NCBI RefSeq assembly: GCF_020177265.1 | Contig: NZ_JAIVMC010000001.1 | Coordinates: 897,056-961,055 of the forward strand | Direction: 5' to 3' | Source: Pseudooceanicola marinus | GTDB lineage: Bacteria > Pseudomonadota > Alphaproteobacteria > Rhodobacterales > Rhodobacteraceae | DNA: 64,000 nucleotides | Shown: positions 1 through 6,831 of the stretch, in pieces | Layout of the letters: every line of letters begins with the position of its first letter | Position numbering within the stretch: position 1 is the stretch's first letter | Made by a program: the position numbers and the translations under genes | The notes under the pieces: generated by a model | Databases searched by the model: none | Told to the model about the DNA's origin: nothing | What the model saw: only the letters and a program-made list of their open reading frames with translations

Positions 1-1
1 G

Positions 2-24
2 CCTCCAGTCACTGGAAGGTCAAG
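2..24 (-). promoter_or_regulatory. CueR-type operator/promoter for a gene off the left edge
   Basis: Read on the minus strand this begins CTTGACCTTCCA and continues into a partial dyad (ccagtgactggag). It matches the other three CTTGACCTTCCA sites of the island. TTGACC would be the -35 element embedded at the start of the dyad, as in MerR-family promoters. The controlled gene would run leftwards out of the window and cannot be seen. Confidence 0.6.
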
Positions 25-59
25 CGTGCGGATGAATTTTCTTCGCGGTGACCGGCCCT

Positions 60-93
60 CTTGACCTTCCACCCGCTGGAATCCTCATATCTG
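60..93 (+). promoter_or_regulatory. CueR-type promoter of the copZ-like gene
   Basis: CTTGACCTTCCA at 60-71 is followed by a partial dyad (ccgctggaa). The likely -35 is TTGACC (61-66) and the -10 lies around catatc/tatctg (86-93), giving the long spacer of about 19-21 bp typical of MerR-family promoters. It lies just upstream of a metal-chaperone gene and is back-to-back with the leftward site at 2-24. Regulation by a CueR-like protein is inferred. Confidence 0.65.
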
Positions 94-122
94 CGGCGAA
101 GCAAACGCAAGGAGACGTCGCA

Positions 123-323
123 ATGCAATTCAATGTGCCCGACATGCGCTGCGGCCACTGCACGGCTGCCATCGAGAAATCGGTCAAGGCCGCCGACCCC
201 GGCGCCGATGTCGCCTGCGACCTGGACACGCACCGGGTCAGCATCAACAGCGTCCTCGCGCCGGAGCAGGTGAGCGCGGCGATCAAGGACGCGGGCTACG
301 ACGCACAGCAGGTCAGCGCCTGA
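123..323 (+). CDS. copZ: CopZ-like heavy-metal-associated (HMA) chaperone
   Basis: A 66-residue single-domain HMA protein. The metal site is MRCGHC near the N terminus, which corresponds to the MxCxxC motif of copper chaperones and ATPase N-terminal domains. Such proteins bind Cu(I) in the cytoplasm and pass it to a copper ATPase or regulator. The ATG at 123 was chosen because AAGGAG (109-114) sits at good spacing; an in-frame ATG at 48 lies upstream of the promoter. A CueR-type promoter precedes it. The partner ATPase may be the CopA-type protein at 22194, which lacks its own HMA domain. Zn or other metals cannot be excluded. Confidence 0.85.
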   Translation: MQFNVPDMRCGHCTAAIEKSVKAADPGADVACDLDTHRVSINSVLAPEQVSAAIKDAGYDAQQVSA

Positions 324-363
324 CCATGGCCCGCGCCGGTCATCGCTGGCGCAGAGCTTACCG

Positions 364-1095
364 TCACTGCGAAGAATCGCGTGCCTCGCTCACCAGATCG
401 GAGAGACGCTCTTTCTCGACGAAGCCGGGCACGAGCGCGTCGCCGATGACGAAGGACGGCGTCCCATTGAACCCGAGCGCCTGCGTCAGGCGCATCGAGG
501 TTTCAATGTGCTCGGCAACTTCCTGGGCCTCCATGTCCTGTCTCAGTTGATCCAGGTCCAGCCCGACGTCTTCGGCGACACGCATGACTGAGGCTTCGTT
601 CGCGCGGCCATCAATCGCCATCATCGCCCAGTGAAAGTCTTCGTACTTGCCTTGCGCACGGGCCGCGAGCGCCGCCTTGGCGGCAAAGACGGATCCTTCG
701 CCGAGGATGGGCCATTCGCGGTAGACGAGCCGGACGTTCGGGTCTTCCTCGATCAGGGCCCGGATCTCCGGTTTTGCGCGGCGGCAATAGCGGCAGTTGT
801 AGTCGAAGAACTCCACCACGGTCACATCGCCGTCCGGGTTGCCGAGCACGGGCGCGTTCGGATCATGCTCGATCAGGTCACGCTGGTTGCGCAGCACGTC
901 CGACTGGTTCTGGGCCTGGGCATCCGCCTGCCGCTGTTCGAGCAGCGCGACCGCCTCCATGATGATCTCGGGGTTCTCGCGTATCGCCTCGAGGACCAGT
1001 TCCTTGACCCGCGCCTCGTCAAGCTCCTGGGAGAGCGCAGGCATCGGCAGCAGGGCTGCCATCGCCAGCGCAAGGATCGGTTTCTTCAGCGTCAT
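364..1095 (-). CDS. scsC: ScsC/DsbA-family thiol:disulfide oxidoreductase
   Basis: A 243-residue exported thioredoxin-fold protein with a signal peptide. Residues about 25-80 form a charged helical segment (RVKELVLEAIRENPE) like the N-terminal oligomerisation region of ScsC/Com1-type proteins. The CRYC redox motif is at about 101-104, and the cis-Pro loop follows in GTPSFV. The start at 1095 is favoured over 1110 because GGAG is well placed and it lies 1 nt after the stop of the upstream cytochrome gene. It is the last gene of the leftward operon. In copper-tolerance systems ScsC is kept reduced by ScsB, and a ScsB-like gene lies at 6832, so the two probably work together in the periplasm. 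Confidence 0.8.
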   Translation of the reverse strand: MTLKKPILALAMAALLPMPALSQELDEARVKELVLEAIRENPEIIMEAVALLEQRQADAQAQNQSDVLRNQRDLIEHDPNAPVLGNPDGDVTVVEFFDYNCRYCRRAKPEIRALIEEDPNVRLVYREWPILGEGSVFAAKAALAARAQGKYEDFHWAMMAIDGRANEASVMRVAEDVGLDLDQLRQDMEAQEVAEHIETSMRLTQALGFNGTPSFVIGDALVPGFVEKERLSDLVSEARDSSQ

Positions 1096-1096
1096 T

Positions 1097-1564
1097 TCAG
1101 TTCGCTCCATTGTCCGCTTTCGTTCGTTCTGCCTGGGCTTGTTTCACGTCTTCGGGCCAGGTCGAGCGGATGTAACCCAGAATGTTTCGGATCTGTTGAT
1201 CCGTCAGGCTGTCACCGAAACCCGGCATGCCACTGCCGAATTCCATGCCACGTTGCGCCATCAGGGCCTCTCCGCCCAGCTTGGTATAGTCGAACAGGAC
1301 GCTGTCCGGGTGATGCCAGGTATGACCCGTCTCGTCATGCGGCGGCGCCGGCAGACGCCCATCGGGGCCGGGTGAGCGCCAGTCGGGCTGGCCCTCAAGC
1401 TCGGCTCCGTGGCAGGAGGCGCAGTTCTCGGCGTAGAGCGCCTTGCCTTCGGCGATGTCCACCGGCGCCGCAGAGGCATTCTCGGTCGTCCCCTGCCCGA
1501 GGACGAACCAGAAGCCCGCAGCCGCAAGAACCGCGAAGACTGTCCCGATGACAACGCCCCTCAT
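1097..1564 (-). CDS. Membrane-anchored class I cytochrome c
   Basis: A 155-residue monohaem cytochrome with an N-terminal hydrophobic segment that probably stays as a membrane anchor. The haem site is CASCH. A likely axial Met lies in GMPGFG near the C terminus, followed by the typical LTDQQIRNILGYIR helix. The start at 1564 forms an ATGA overlap with the stop of the multicopper oxidase; an ATG 15 nt further upstream is the alternative. Translational coupling to the oxidase suggests this cytochrome exchanges electrons with it in the periplasm. The partner assignment is inference; haem c attachment is well supported by the motif. Confidence 0.85.
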   Translation of the reverse strand: MRGVVIGTVFAVLAAAGFWFVLGQGTTENASAAPVDIAEGKALYAENCASCHGAELEGQPDWRSPGPDGRLPAPPHDETGHTWHHPDSVLFDYTKLGGEALMAQRGMEFGSGMPGFGDSLTDQQIRNILGYIRSTWPEDVKQAQAERTKADNGAN

Positions 1565-2952
1565 GTGACCCGCACCCATGTCGTCATGCCCGAGGCCGCG
1601 TGACCGAGCATGTGGCAGTGGAACAGCCAGTCGCCGGGATTGTCGACGGTGAAGGCGATCTCGCGCGTCTCCCTGCCGCCAACAAGGATCGTGTCCCGAA
1701 GCGGTCCCAACGCGCCGTCCTCGGACACCTCTCGGAAATGCATGCCGTGCAGGTGCATGGCGTGGGGAAAAACGGTGTCGTTGACGATCTCCAGCAGCAC
1801 GGTCTCGCCCAGCCCCAAGTCGGCCAGCGGCGTATCTGTCATCTCTGCCACGCCGTTGAATGCCCAGAACCGACCCGCGGCCGCCAATTCGCGGAAAGCC
1901 ATGCGTTCGCCGTTCAGGATGGCGGAGTCCATGCGCCCCATCGCGCCGCCCGACATGACGAGCCGCAGCGGAGTCGCCCCGGCCAGGTCCGGCAGATCCA
2001 TCTTCGGGTTCGGCGGCAGGGCCACGGGCGCCGCGCGCCGCGTCTGGCTGGCCGTGCCCGACACAGTGAAAACGACCTGCGAAAAATTCTCGGCATCGCC
2101 GACATGGACCAGGTCTGCCGTTTCCCCTTCTTCTGCCAAAACGTCGACGATCAGGTCCGTCCGCTGTGCCGGGCCAAGGACAAGGACATGCTCCACCGGG
2201 GCTGGCGTGGCGAGCGGCATCCCGTCCAGGGCCACGATCCAGCCCTCCAGCCCCGACAGCTTCAGCGGGAAAATCCGGGCGTTCGATGCGTTGATCAGTC
2301 GCAGGCGCAGCCGCTCGTGCCGTCGCACGGGCAGCGACAGGTTGTAACGCCCGTTGGTGGTGACGTAATTCCCGGTGCGTCCGCCGTGGCTCATCATCAT
2401 GGGATGGTCGAAACTGTCGTCGATCTGGCCTGTCTCGGGGTTCAGCAACCAGTCGTCGAGAACGAGCACCTCTTCACGATCGACATCCGGCGCCCCGGCC
2501 TCCTCGACGATCAGCGGGCCATGCAGCCCGCGTGCCACCTGTTCCCAGGACCTGTTGTGCGCGTGATACCAGTAGGTCCCGGCATCCGGCGTCACGAAAT
2601 CGTAGTCGAAGGTGCCGCCTGGCGCGACGGCGTCCTGCGTCAGGCCTGATACCCCGTCCATCGCATTGTCGATGCGGATCCCGTGCCAGTGGATCGAACT
2701 GGCCTGCGGCAGGTCGTTGACAAAGCGCCGGCGCAGGCGCTGGCCCTGCCCCACCCGGATCTCGCGTCCCGGGATGGTGCCGCCATAGCCCCAGACCTCG
2801 GTCTGCGGGTAACTGTCGGGCAGCAATTGAAGCCGAGCGACCTGAGCCGCGAGTTCGGGGATCTCCTCGGCGGCGAAGAGCCCCCGCGGGAGGCCCGCGC
2901 CAAGCCCAGCAAGTCCGGCCAGTTTCAGGGCATCACGCCTTGTGGGTGTCAT
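1561..2952 (-). CDS. Tat-exported multicopper oxidase (CueO/CopA-like)
   Basis: 463 residues. The start at 2952 has AGGA upstream and begins a Tat-type signal (TRRDALKLAGLAG); the longer reading frame upstream is spurious. All four copper-ligand motifs are present: IHWHG, YWYHAHNRS, HAMHLHGMHF and FHCHMLGHAASGM, so a T1 site and the trinuclear cluster should both form. Family members oxidise Cu(I), other metals or organic substrates in the periplasm and reduce O2. Unusually, it is sandwiched between cytochrome c genes in one operon, so electrons may pass between the oxidase and haem proteins. Other functions in this family, such as FtsP-like roles, cannot be excluded. Confidence 0.88.
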   Translation of the reverse strand: MTPTRRDALKLAGLAGLGAGLPRGLFAAEEIPELAAQVARLQLLPDSYPQTEVWGYGGTIPGREIRVGQGQRLRRRFVNDLPQASSIHWHGIRIDNAMDGVSGLTQDAVAPGGTFDYDFVTPDAGTYWYHAHNRSWEQVARGLHGPLIVEEAGAPDVDREEVLVLDDWLLNPETGQIDDSFDHPMMMSHGGRTGNYVTTNGRYNLSLPVRRHERLRLRLINASNARIFPLKLSGLEGWIVALDGMPLATPAPVEHVLVLGPAQRTDLIVDVLAEEGETADLVHVGDAENFSQVVFTVSGTASQTRRAAPVALPPNPKMDLPDLAGATPLRLVMSGGAMGRMDSAILNGERMAFRELAAAGRFWAFNGVAEMTDTPLADLGLGETVLLEIVNDTVFPHAMHLHGMHFREVSEDGALGPLRDTILVGGRETREIAFTVDNPGDWLFHCHMLGHAASGMTTWVRVT

Positions 2953-2996
2953 CGGTTCATTCCTTTCAGAGCGGGGCCGATGGCCCCGCCGTTTTC

Positions 2997-3950
2997 TCAG
3001 TCGATCCGGGTCTTCCGCTCTGCGGACCCCCCTTCTTCCTTCACGATGTCGTCTGCCCCGCCTACCTCCGCGTCGAACAGGTAGATCGCCATCGCCTCGC
3101 GATCCTGTGGAGACAGGAACCGCGTGCCTTCGCGGACGACCTCGGCCATGCTGCCGCCAAAGGCGTCGCCCGAGGGCGTGAGGCCCGATTGCAGCGCATA
3201 GGCCAGCGACGAGACCGTCCATCCGTTCTGTTCGAGGTCTTCGGCCCGGATGGACGGCGCCTTGCTGCCGCCCGGAAGCTCGGCATTGCCGGCGAAGACG
3301 GCGCCAAGGTCGCGGCCGCCCGCCAGGTTCCGCGGCGTGTGGCAGGCCCCGCAATGCGCCGCGCCGCGCACGAGTTCGCGGCCCCGGTTCCACGCGTCGC
3401 TGCGATCCGGCACAGGCTCTGACTTAGGCTCGTAGAAAAACGCGGCGCGCCAGAGTTTCAACCCCCACCGCTGGTCGAAGGGAAAGCTCACGTCATGATA
3501 GGGCGCGGGCTCGGCCACCGGCGCCACGGTCTGGAACGCTGCCCAGAGATCGGCGATGTCCTGGTCCGAGAACTCCGCGTAGAACGGATAGGGGAAGGCC
3601 GGGAAATAAGGTTCGCCGTCCGGGCCTATGCCCTGGCGAACCGCCTTGGCAAAGCTCTCTGCCGTCCAGTCTCCGATCCCGTGCTCCGGGTCCGGGGTCA
3701 GGTTCGACGGGTAGAAGGTGCCGAAATCCGTCTCGAGCGGAGCGCCGCCCGCCAGGGGAGCGCCTCCTGCCTCGAAATTCGAATGACAGGCGATGCAGCC
3801 GCTGGCGCGCGCCAGGTAGGCACCCCTGTCGACGTTACCCTCCAGCTCGATCGGCGCGGGTGCGCTGCCGACCGGCCATGCGATCACCGCGGCCAGGGCG
3901 GCGCCGCCAAGCGCCGCCGCCCCGACCGACCAATAGATTATCCGACGCAT
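2997..3950 (-). CDS. Dihaem cytochrome c, membrane-anchored
   Basis: 317 residues. An N-terminal hydrophobic segment (about 7-28) should anchor it to the inner membrane. Two haem sites, CIACH near residue 52 and CGACH near 200, mark two cytochrome c domains. The architecture resembles cytochrome subunits of membrane-bound dehydrogenases and thiosulfate-oxidation cytochromes. It begins 2 bp after the stop of the Met-rich cytochrome gene upstream and is followed 44 bp later by the multicopper oxidase gene, all in one leftward operon. It probably shuttles electrons between periplasmic redox proteins and the respiratory chain; the exact partner is unknown. Confidence 0.85.
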   Translation of the reverse strand: MRRIIYWSVGAAALGGAALAAVIAWPVGSAPAPIELEGNVDRGAYLARASGCIACHSNFEAGGAPLAGGAPLETDFGTFYPSNLTPDPEHGIGDWTAESFAKAVRQGIGPDGEPYFPAFPYPFYAEFSDQDIADLWAAFQTVAPVAEPAPYHDVSFPFDQRWGLKLWRAAFFYEPKSEPVPDRSDAWNRGRELVRGAAHCGACHTPRNLAGGRDLGAVFAGNAELPGGSKAPSIRAEDLEQNGWTVSSLAYALQSGLTPSGDAFGGSMAEVVREGTRFLSPQDREAMAIYLFDAEVGGADDIVKEEGGSAERKTRID

Positions 3951-3952
3951 GG

Positions 3953-4561
3953 TCAGTCGTCTTCCGCCCGGAACCGCGAATGGCAGGCCGAGCAGACCTG
4001 CGTCGTCATGTTGAACGCCGCATCGGCCGGCATTTCGGCGATGTCCTCCGCGCTCATCATGTCGGACGCGTCATCGCCCATCATGCCCGAGCCAGAGCCC
4101 ATCATGGACCCGCTTCCCATCATGGAGCCGGACCCCATGCCGGAGCTGCCTCCCATCATGGATCCTGCGCCCATGTTGCCGCCACCCGCCATGCCGTTGC
4201 CGGCGGCGCCTTCCAGGCCCTCGCCGTAGACGTCGAGCAACCTCGCAAGCTCCTCGAACCGCTCCCAGTCCGACCAGATCACGTCCTTGGCTTCGGAGGG
4301 TGCCCCGTCGGAGCCTTCCGGGAACAGCTCGGTCAGGGCCTCGCCCGAATGCTCCTGGAAGGTGCGCGCGGCGTCGCGCATGACATCGGCGTCATACTCG
4401 GCCTCGCCCTGCATCATCGGGGTGACCGTCTTCACGGCGTTGCCCATGGCCTTCATTGCTTCCATGCGTTCCTTGACGATGCCCGTCGCGCCGCTGTGTG
4501 CGAGGGCGGCCGCCGCCGTTCCAGTCACGGCGATTGCTGCCAGAATGGTCGTTCTCTTCAT
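3953..4561 (-). CDS. Cytochrome c'/c556-like protein with a Met-rich insert
   Basis: 202 residues with a signal peptide ending near LAHS. The C-terminal haem site CSACH (about 190-194) and helical body place it in the cytochrome c'/c556 family. Residues about 124-169 form an insert of repeated GSMMG units that the family does not usually carry. Met-rich stretches bind Cu(I) or Ag(I) in periplasmic proteins such as CueO and PcoA, so this may be a combined haem and copper carrier. The start at 4561 was chosen because the signal peptide begins there; the longer upstream frame has no other support. It lies between the His-rich gene and the dihaem cytochrome in the same operon. Confidence 0.8.
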   Translation of the reverse strand: MKRTTILAAIAVTGTAAAALAHSGATGIVKERMEAMKAMGNAVKTVTPMMQGEAEYDADVMRDAARTFQEHSGEALTELFPEGSDGAPSEAKDVIWSDWERFEELARLLDVYGEGLEGAAGNGMAGGGNMGAGSMMGGSSGMGSGSMMGSGSMMGSGSGMMGDDASDMMSAEDIAEMPADAAFNMTTQVCSACHSRFRAEDD

Positions 4562-4604
4562 CGTATCGTTACTCCGTCGTCCTGAATTCCGGTTCATGGG
4601 TTGT

Positions 4605-4949
4605 TCAGGAATGCCGGCGCGGCGGCGGGAGGTCCATGTCGGGGCGAACGTCGTCAACCATGTGGAACGGCGTGAGGTATGCCGTCGTGGTGACGAATTC
4701 AGGCGGCGTGATGTCCACCGCCAGGATGAAAACGGCGGCCGTGAAGCAGTCGAGCCCGGGATGGCAATGCCCCGCGCCCTCCTCGTCCGACTGGTGGACC
4801 GGTGAGTCATGTGCCTCATGCAGGGCCGCCGAGCGGGACGGCGCGTGATCGTCCGCGTGAGCCGACGCGGTATCGGGCACGCCCGCCACGAACATCACGG
4901 CAAGCAGAACCAGGGCGTTCAGCAATCCGTTCGCACGCCGCAGGATCAT
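4605..4949 (-). CDS. His-rich exported protein of unknown function
   Basis: 114 residues with a clear signal peptide (NALVLLAVMFVAG...ASA). After cleavage comes a stretch rich in His and Asp/Glu (HADDH, HEAHDSPVHQ) and then GHCHPGLDC, a plausible metal-binding patch, followed by a hydrophobic segment. The start codon shares its first base with the stop of the cytochrome gene at 4949 (TGATG), so the two are translationally coupled. Its layout resembles the small protein at 24637. I do not recognise the family with certainty; a periplasmic copper-binding role is inferred from composition and neighbours. Confidence 0.65.
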   Translation of the reverse strand: MILRRANGLLNALVLLAVMFVAGVPDTASAHADDHAPSRSAALHEAHDSPVHQSDEEGAGHCHPGLDCFTAAVFILAVDITPPEFVTTTAYLTPFHMVDDVRPDMDLPPPRRHS

Positions 4950-5407
4950 CACTCGATCCCGTTTGCCCGCTGCAGTTCGCGGACATAGGCCACGACCATC
5001 TTGACGTCGCCCGGCGTCACGCCTTCGACCGGGGGCATGTTGCCGAAATCCCAATGATGCGACCGCACCCCGTTCTGAGCCGCCGCGACAAACGCCATGT
5101 CGGAATGATGGCTCGGCTCGTAGATCTTATGAACCAGTGGCGGCGCGACTCCATTCTGTCCGGCTGCGCTCTGACCGTGGCAACTGGAACACTTGGCCTC
5201 GAAGATCTTCTTCCCCAGTTGGGCGTTGCCGGAAAGCTCTTCCGGCAGGCTGACCTCCGCAATCGGAGCGCCTTCGGCAACCTCACTGATGTCAGGCGGT
5301 GTCATCGAATGCCCCGTCGGCGCGGCCGCGGGCTGCAGGAACTGCCAGCCCGCAATTCCGAACCCCCCGGCCAGAACGACGGCCACCATCACGGTCAGCT
5401 TGTCCAT
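4949..5407 (-). CDS. Class I cytochrome c
   Basis: 152 residues with an N-terminal membrane anchor or signal (VMVAVVLAGGFGIAG). The haem site is CSSCH and the likely axial Met is in GNMPPVEG, as in small soluble class I cytochromes. The C terminus has the usual VVAYVRELQ helix. It is the second gene of the leftward operon, 29 bp after the L,D-transpeptidase gene, and shares one base with the next gene. It should be an electron carrier on the periplasmic face of the membrane; the donor and acceptor are not identifiable from sequence. Confidence 0.83.
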   Translation of the reverse strand: MDKLTVMVAVVLAGGFGIAGWQFLQPAAAPTGHSMTPPDISEVAEGAPIAEVSLPEELSGNAQLGKKIFEAKCSSCHGQSAAGQNGVAPPLVHKIYEPSHHSDMAFVAAAQNGVRSHHWDFGNMPPVEGVTPGDVKMVVAYVRELQRANGIE

Positions 5408-5436
5408 GTACCTGTCTTTCTTTCTCTTTCCGAAAC

Positions 5437-6003
5437 TCAGATGAGCTTGACCTGGGTTCCTACGGGCGCCCTTTCATAGACCTCCTCGATCTGCCGGTTG
5501 TAGAGGCCGATACAACCGCTCGAGGAGCGGCGCCCGATCTTGCGCGTGTCCTGCGTGCCGTGGATCCGGTAGTACTGCCACGAGAGATAAAGCGCGCGCG
5601 TGCCGAGCGGATTGCGCGGGTCGCCGCCTTCGACGTAAGCGGGCAAGGTCGGATCGCGCTCCCGCATCGACGCCGTGGGGCCCCAGCCCGGGTTCTCGCG
5701 TTTTTCGACAACCTCGGTGTAGCCGCGGCGGGTGAGGTCCTCGGTCAGCGGGACGGAGGTCGGGTAGATGCGCATCTCGCCGTCTACCGTCCAGTGCTGG
5801 AGCATCCTCGACGTGGTGTCGGCGATGATGATGCCGTTTCCGATCCGGTCGAAGTGATCGCGCCAGTCGTGCGTGCGGAACGACGAAATGTTGCGCCGCG
5901 CCTTATCGGCGGCGGCGTGAACGATACCCGGCGTGGCTATCAGGGCGAGAGCACCGCCGATCAGTCCGCGCCGGTTCAAGTTGATCGAACGATCTGCCTT
6001 CAT
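5437..6003 (-). CDS. L,D-transpeptidase (YkuD/ErfK family), Tat-exported
   Basis: 188 residues. The start at 6003 gives a twin-arginine signal (NRRGLIGGALALI). The catalytic region contains YYRIHGT and then SSSGCIGLYN, matching the His and Cys of the YkuD active site, though the classical SHGCIR is SSGCIG here. The family forms 3-3 peptidoglycan crosslinks or links proteins to the wall. It heads the eight-gene copper/cytochrome operon. A copper link is plausible because some bacteria use L,D-transpeptidases for copper-resistant crosslinking, but that role here is inference. Confidence 0.82.
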   Translation of the reverse strand: MKADRSINLNRRGLIGGALALIATPGIVHAAADKARRNISSFRTHDWRDHFDRIGNGIIIADTTSRMLQHWTVDGEMRIYPTSVPLTEDLTRRGYTEVVEKRENPGWGPTASMRERDPTLPAYVEGGDPRNPLGTRALYLSWQYYRIHGTQDTRKIGRRSSSGCIGLYNRQIEEVYERAPVGTQVKLI

Positions 6004-6104
6004 CTGCCTGTGTCCTTCTTCCTTGCCTGTTCCAAGAAGATGAATACCCGAGAAGGTGCGTGCGACAACCTGACAAGCCTGCGAGAAATGTATCGGTTTG
6101 TATC

Positions 6105-6136
6105 CTTGACCTTCCACTCCGGGAGGGCGGCAAATG
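6105..6136 (+). promoter_or_regulatory. CueR-type promoter of the DUF2933-scsB operon
   Basis: CTTGACCTTCCA at 6105-6116 followed by a partial dyad (ctccgggagg). With TTGACC (6106-6111) as the -35 and a 19-bp spacer, the -10 would be near 6131-6136. This places transcription start downstream of the ATG at 6134, which argues for the ATG at 6167 as the real start of the first gene. The divergent L,D-transpeptidase operon begins at 6003, so both directions may be controlled here. Confidence 0.6.
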
Positions 6137-6166
6137 AAGCGACAATTTCTGAAGGATGAGGCGACC

Positions 6167-6505
6167 ATGATACACGCAAATCGACCTGGCAACCCCCAAG
6201 GCAACAAGCTCATGCGATACGGCATGATGGCCTGCTGCGCGGTCATGCTGATCCCCGTCGGCGCATTCTTCGTTACGGGAGGTAGCGTTTCAGGTCTCTG
6301 GGCCAATGCCGGGATTTTCGCCCCGTTGATCCTGTGCGCCGGGGGCCATGTTGTCATGCACAGGATGATGGGCAAGTCCTGCCATGGGGACGGTGAAACA
6401 GCTCCCAAGCTCATCGCTGAGCCCATACCGGTTGCCGACGATCGGCCAGGGAACGAAAGTCGGACGGGGAGCCCGGGTGTCCACGCCACAAGTCTTGAAG
6501 GTTAG
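6167..6505 (+). CDS. DUF2933-like small inner-membrane protein
   Basis: 112 residues with two hydrophobic segments (YGMMACCAVMLIPVGAFF and AGIFAPLILCAGGHVVMH), a Cys pair in the first and a Met/His/Cys-rich cytosolic edge (HRMMGKSCHG). This matches the pattern of DUF2933-type proteins often found beside copper or mercury resistance genes. The ATG at 6167 is chosen over 6134 because the promoter -10 would overlap the earlier codon and GGATGAGG precedes 6167. The C-terminal 40 residues look disordered. It leads an operon with a small lipoprotein and ScsB. Function unknown. Confidence 0.6.
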   Translation: MIHANRPGNPQGNKLMRYGMMACCAVMLIPVGAFFVTGGSVSGLWANAGIFAPLILCAGGHVVMHRMMGKSCHGDGETAPKLIAEPIPVADDRPGNESRTGSPGVHATSLEG

Positions 6506-6695
6506 CGCATTGCTGCTTGCGCTCGGCGGATGCTCGGCCTCTCTTGCCGAGTGCTTTCGCGATACCGGCGCGCTGTCGACCCGGGAAGAGGGTGTCGCTC
6601 TTCCCCGGGGGTGTCGCGTGACGGACAGAACGGGCACGGACTTGCGAAGGCTCGAATGCGATGACGGCCGCCAGGGCTTCGTGTTTGGGTCATGA
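6477..6695 (+). CDS. Small predicted lipoprotein
   Basis: 72 residues from a GTG start at 6477 preceded by GGGGAG. The N terminus is a lipoprotein signal with lipobox LALGGC, so the mature protein would be about 55 residues attached to a membrane. The mature part holds three further cysteines (AECFRDT, PRGCRVT, RLECDD) and ends GRQGFVFGS. It overlaps the end of the DUF2933-like gene by 29 nt in another frame, as translationally coupled genes often do. No family recognised. Cysteine content and the ScsB neighbour hint at thiol redox or metal binding. Confidence 0.5.
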   Translation: MSTPQVLKVSALLLALGGCSASLAECFRDTGALSTREEGVALPRGCRVTDRTGTDLRRLECDDGRQGFVFGS

Positions 6696-6831
6696 TCCCC
6701 CCTGTCGAAGACGACAGCGATCACGCGACTACGGGTCCTGTTCTGCCGGTGGCGTTGCAACGAGCTTCACGGCATGTCCGCTTGTCCGGGAGATCGCCGA
6801 TCCTTTCCCGCCACTTACGAAATCCCGAAAG

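Noticed and set aside
48..122. Longer start of the CopZ-like gene at 48
   Set aside because: The extension lies over the promoter; ATG at 123 has a clear AAGGAG.
2953..3393. N-terminal extension of the multicopper oxidase
   Set aside because: It overlaps the dihaem cytochrome gene, is Arg-rich and lacks a signal; the Tat signal starts at 2952.
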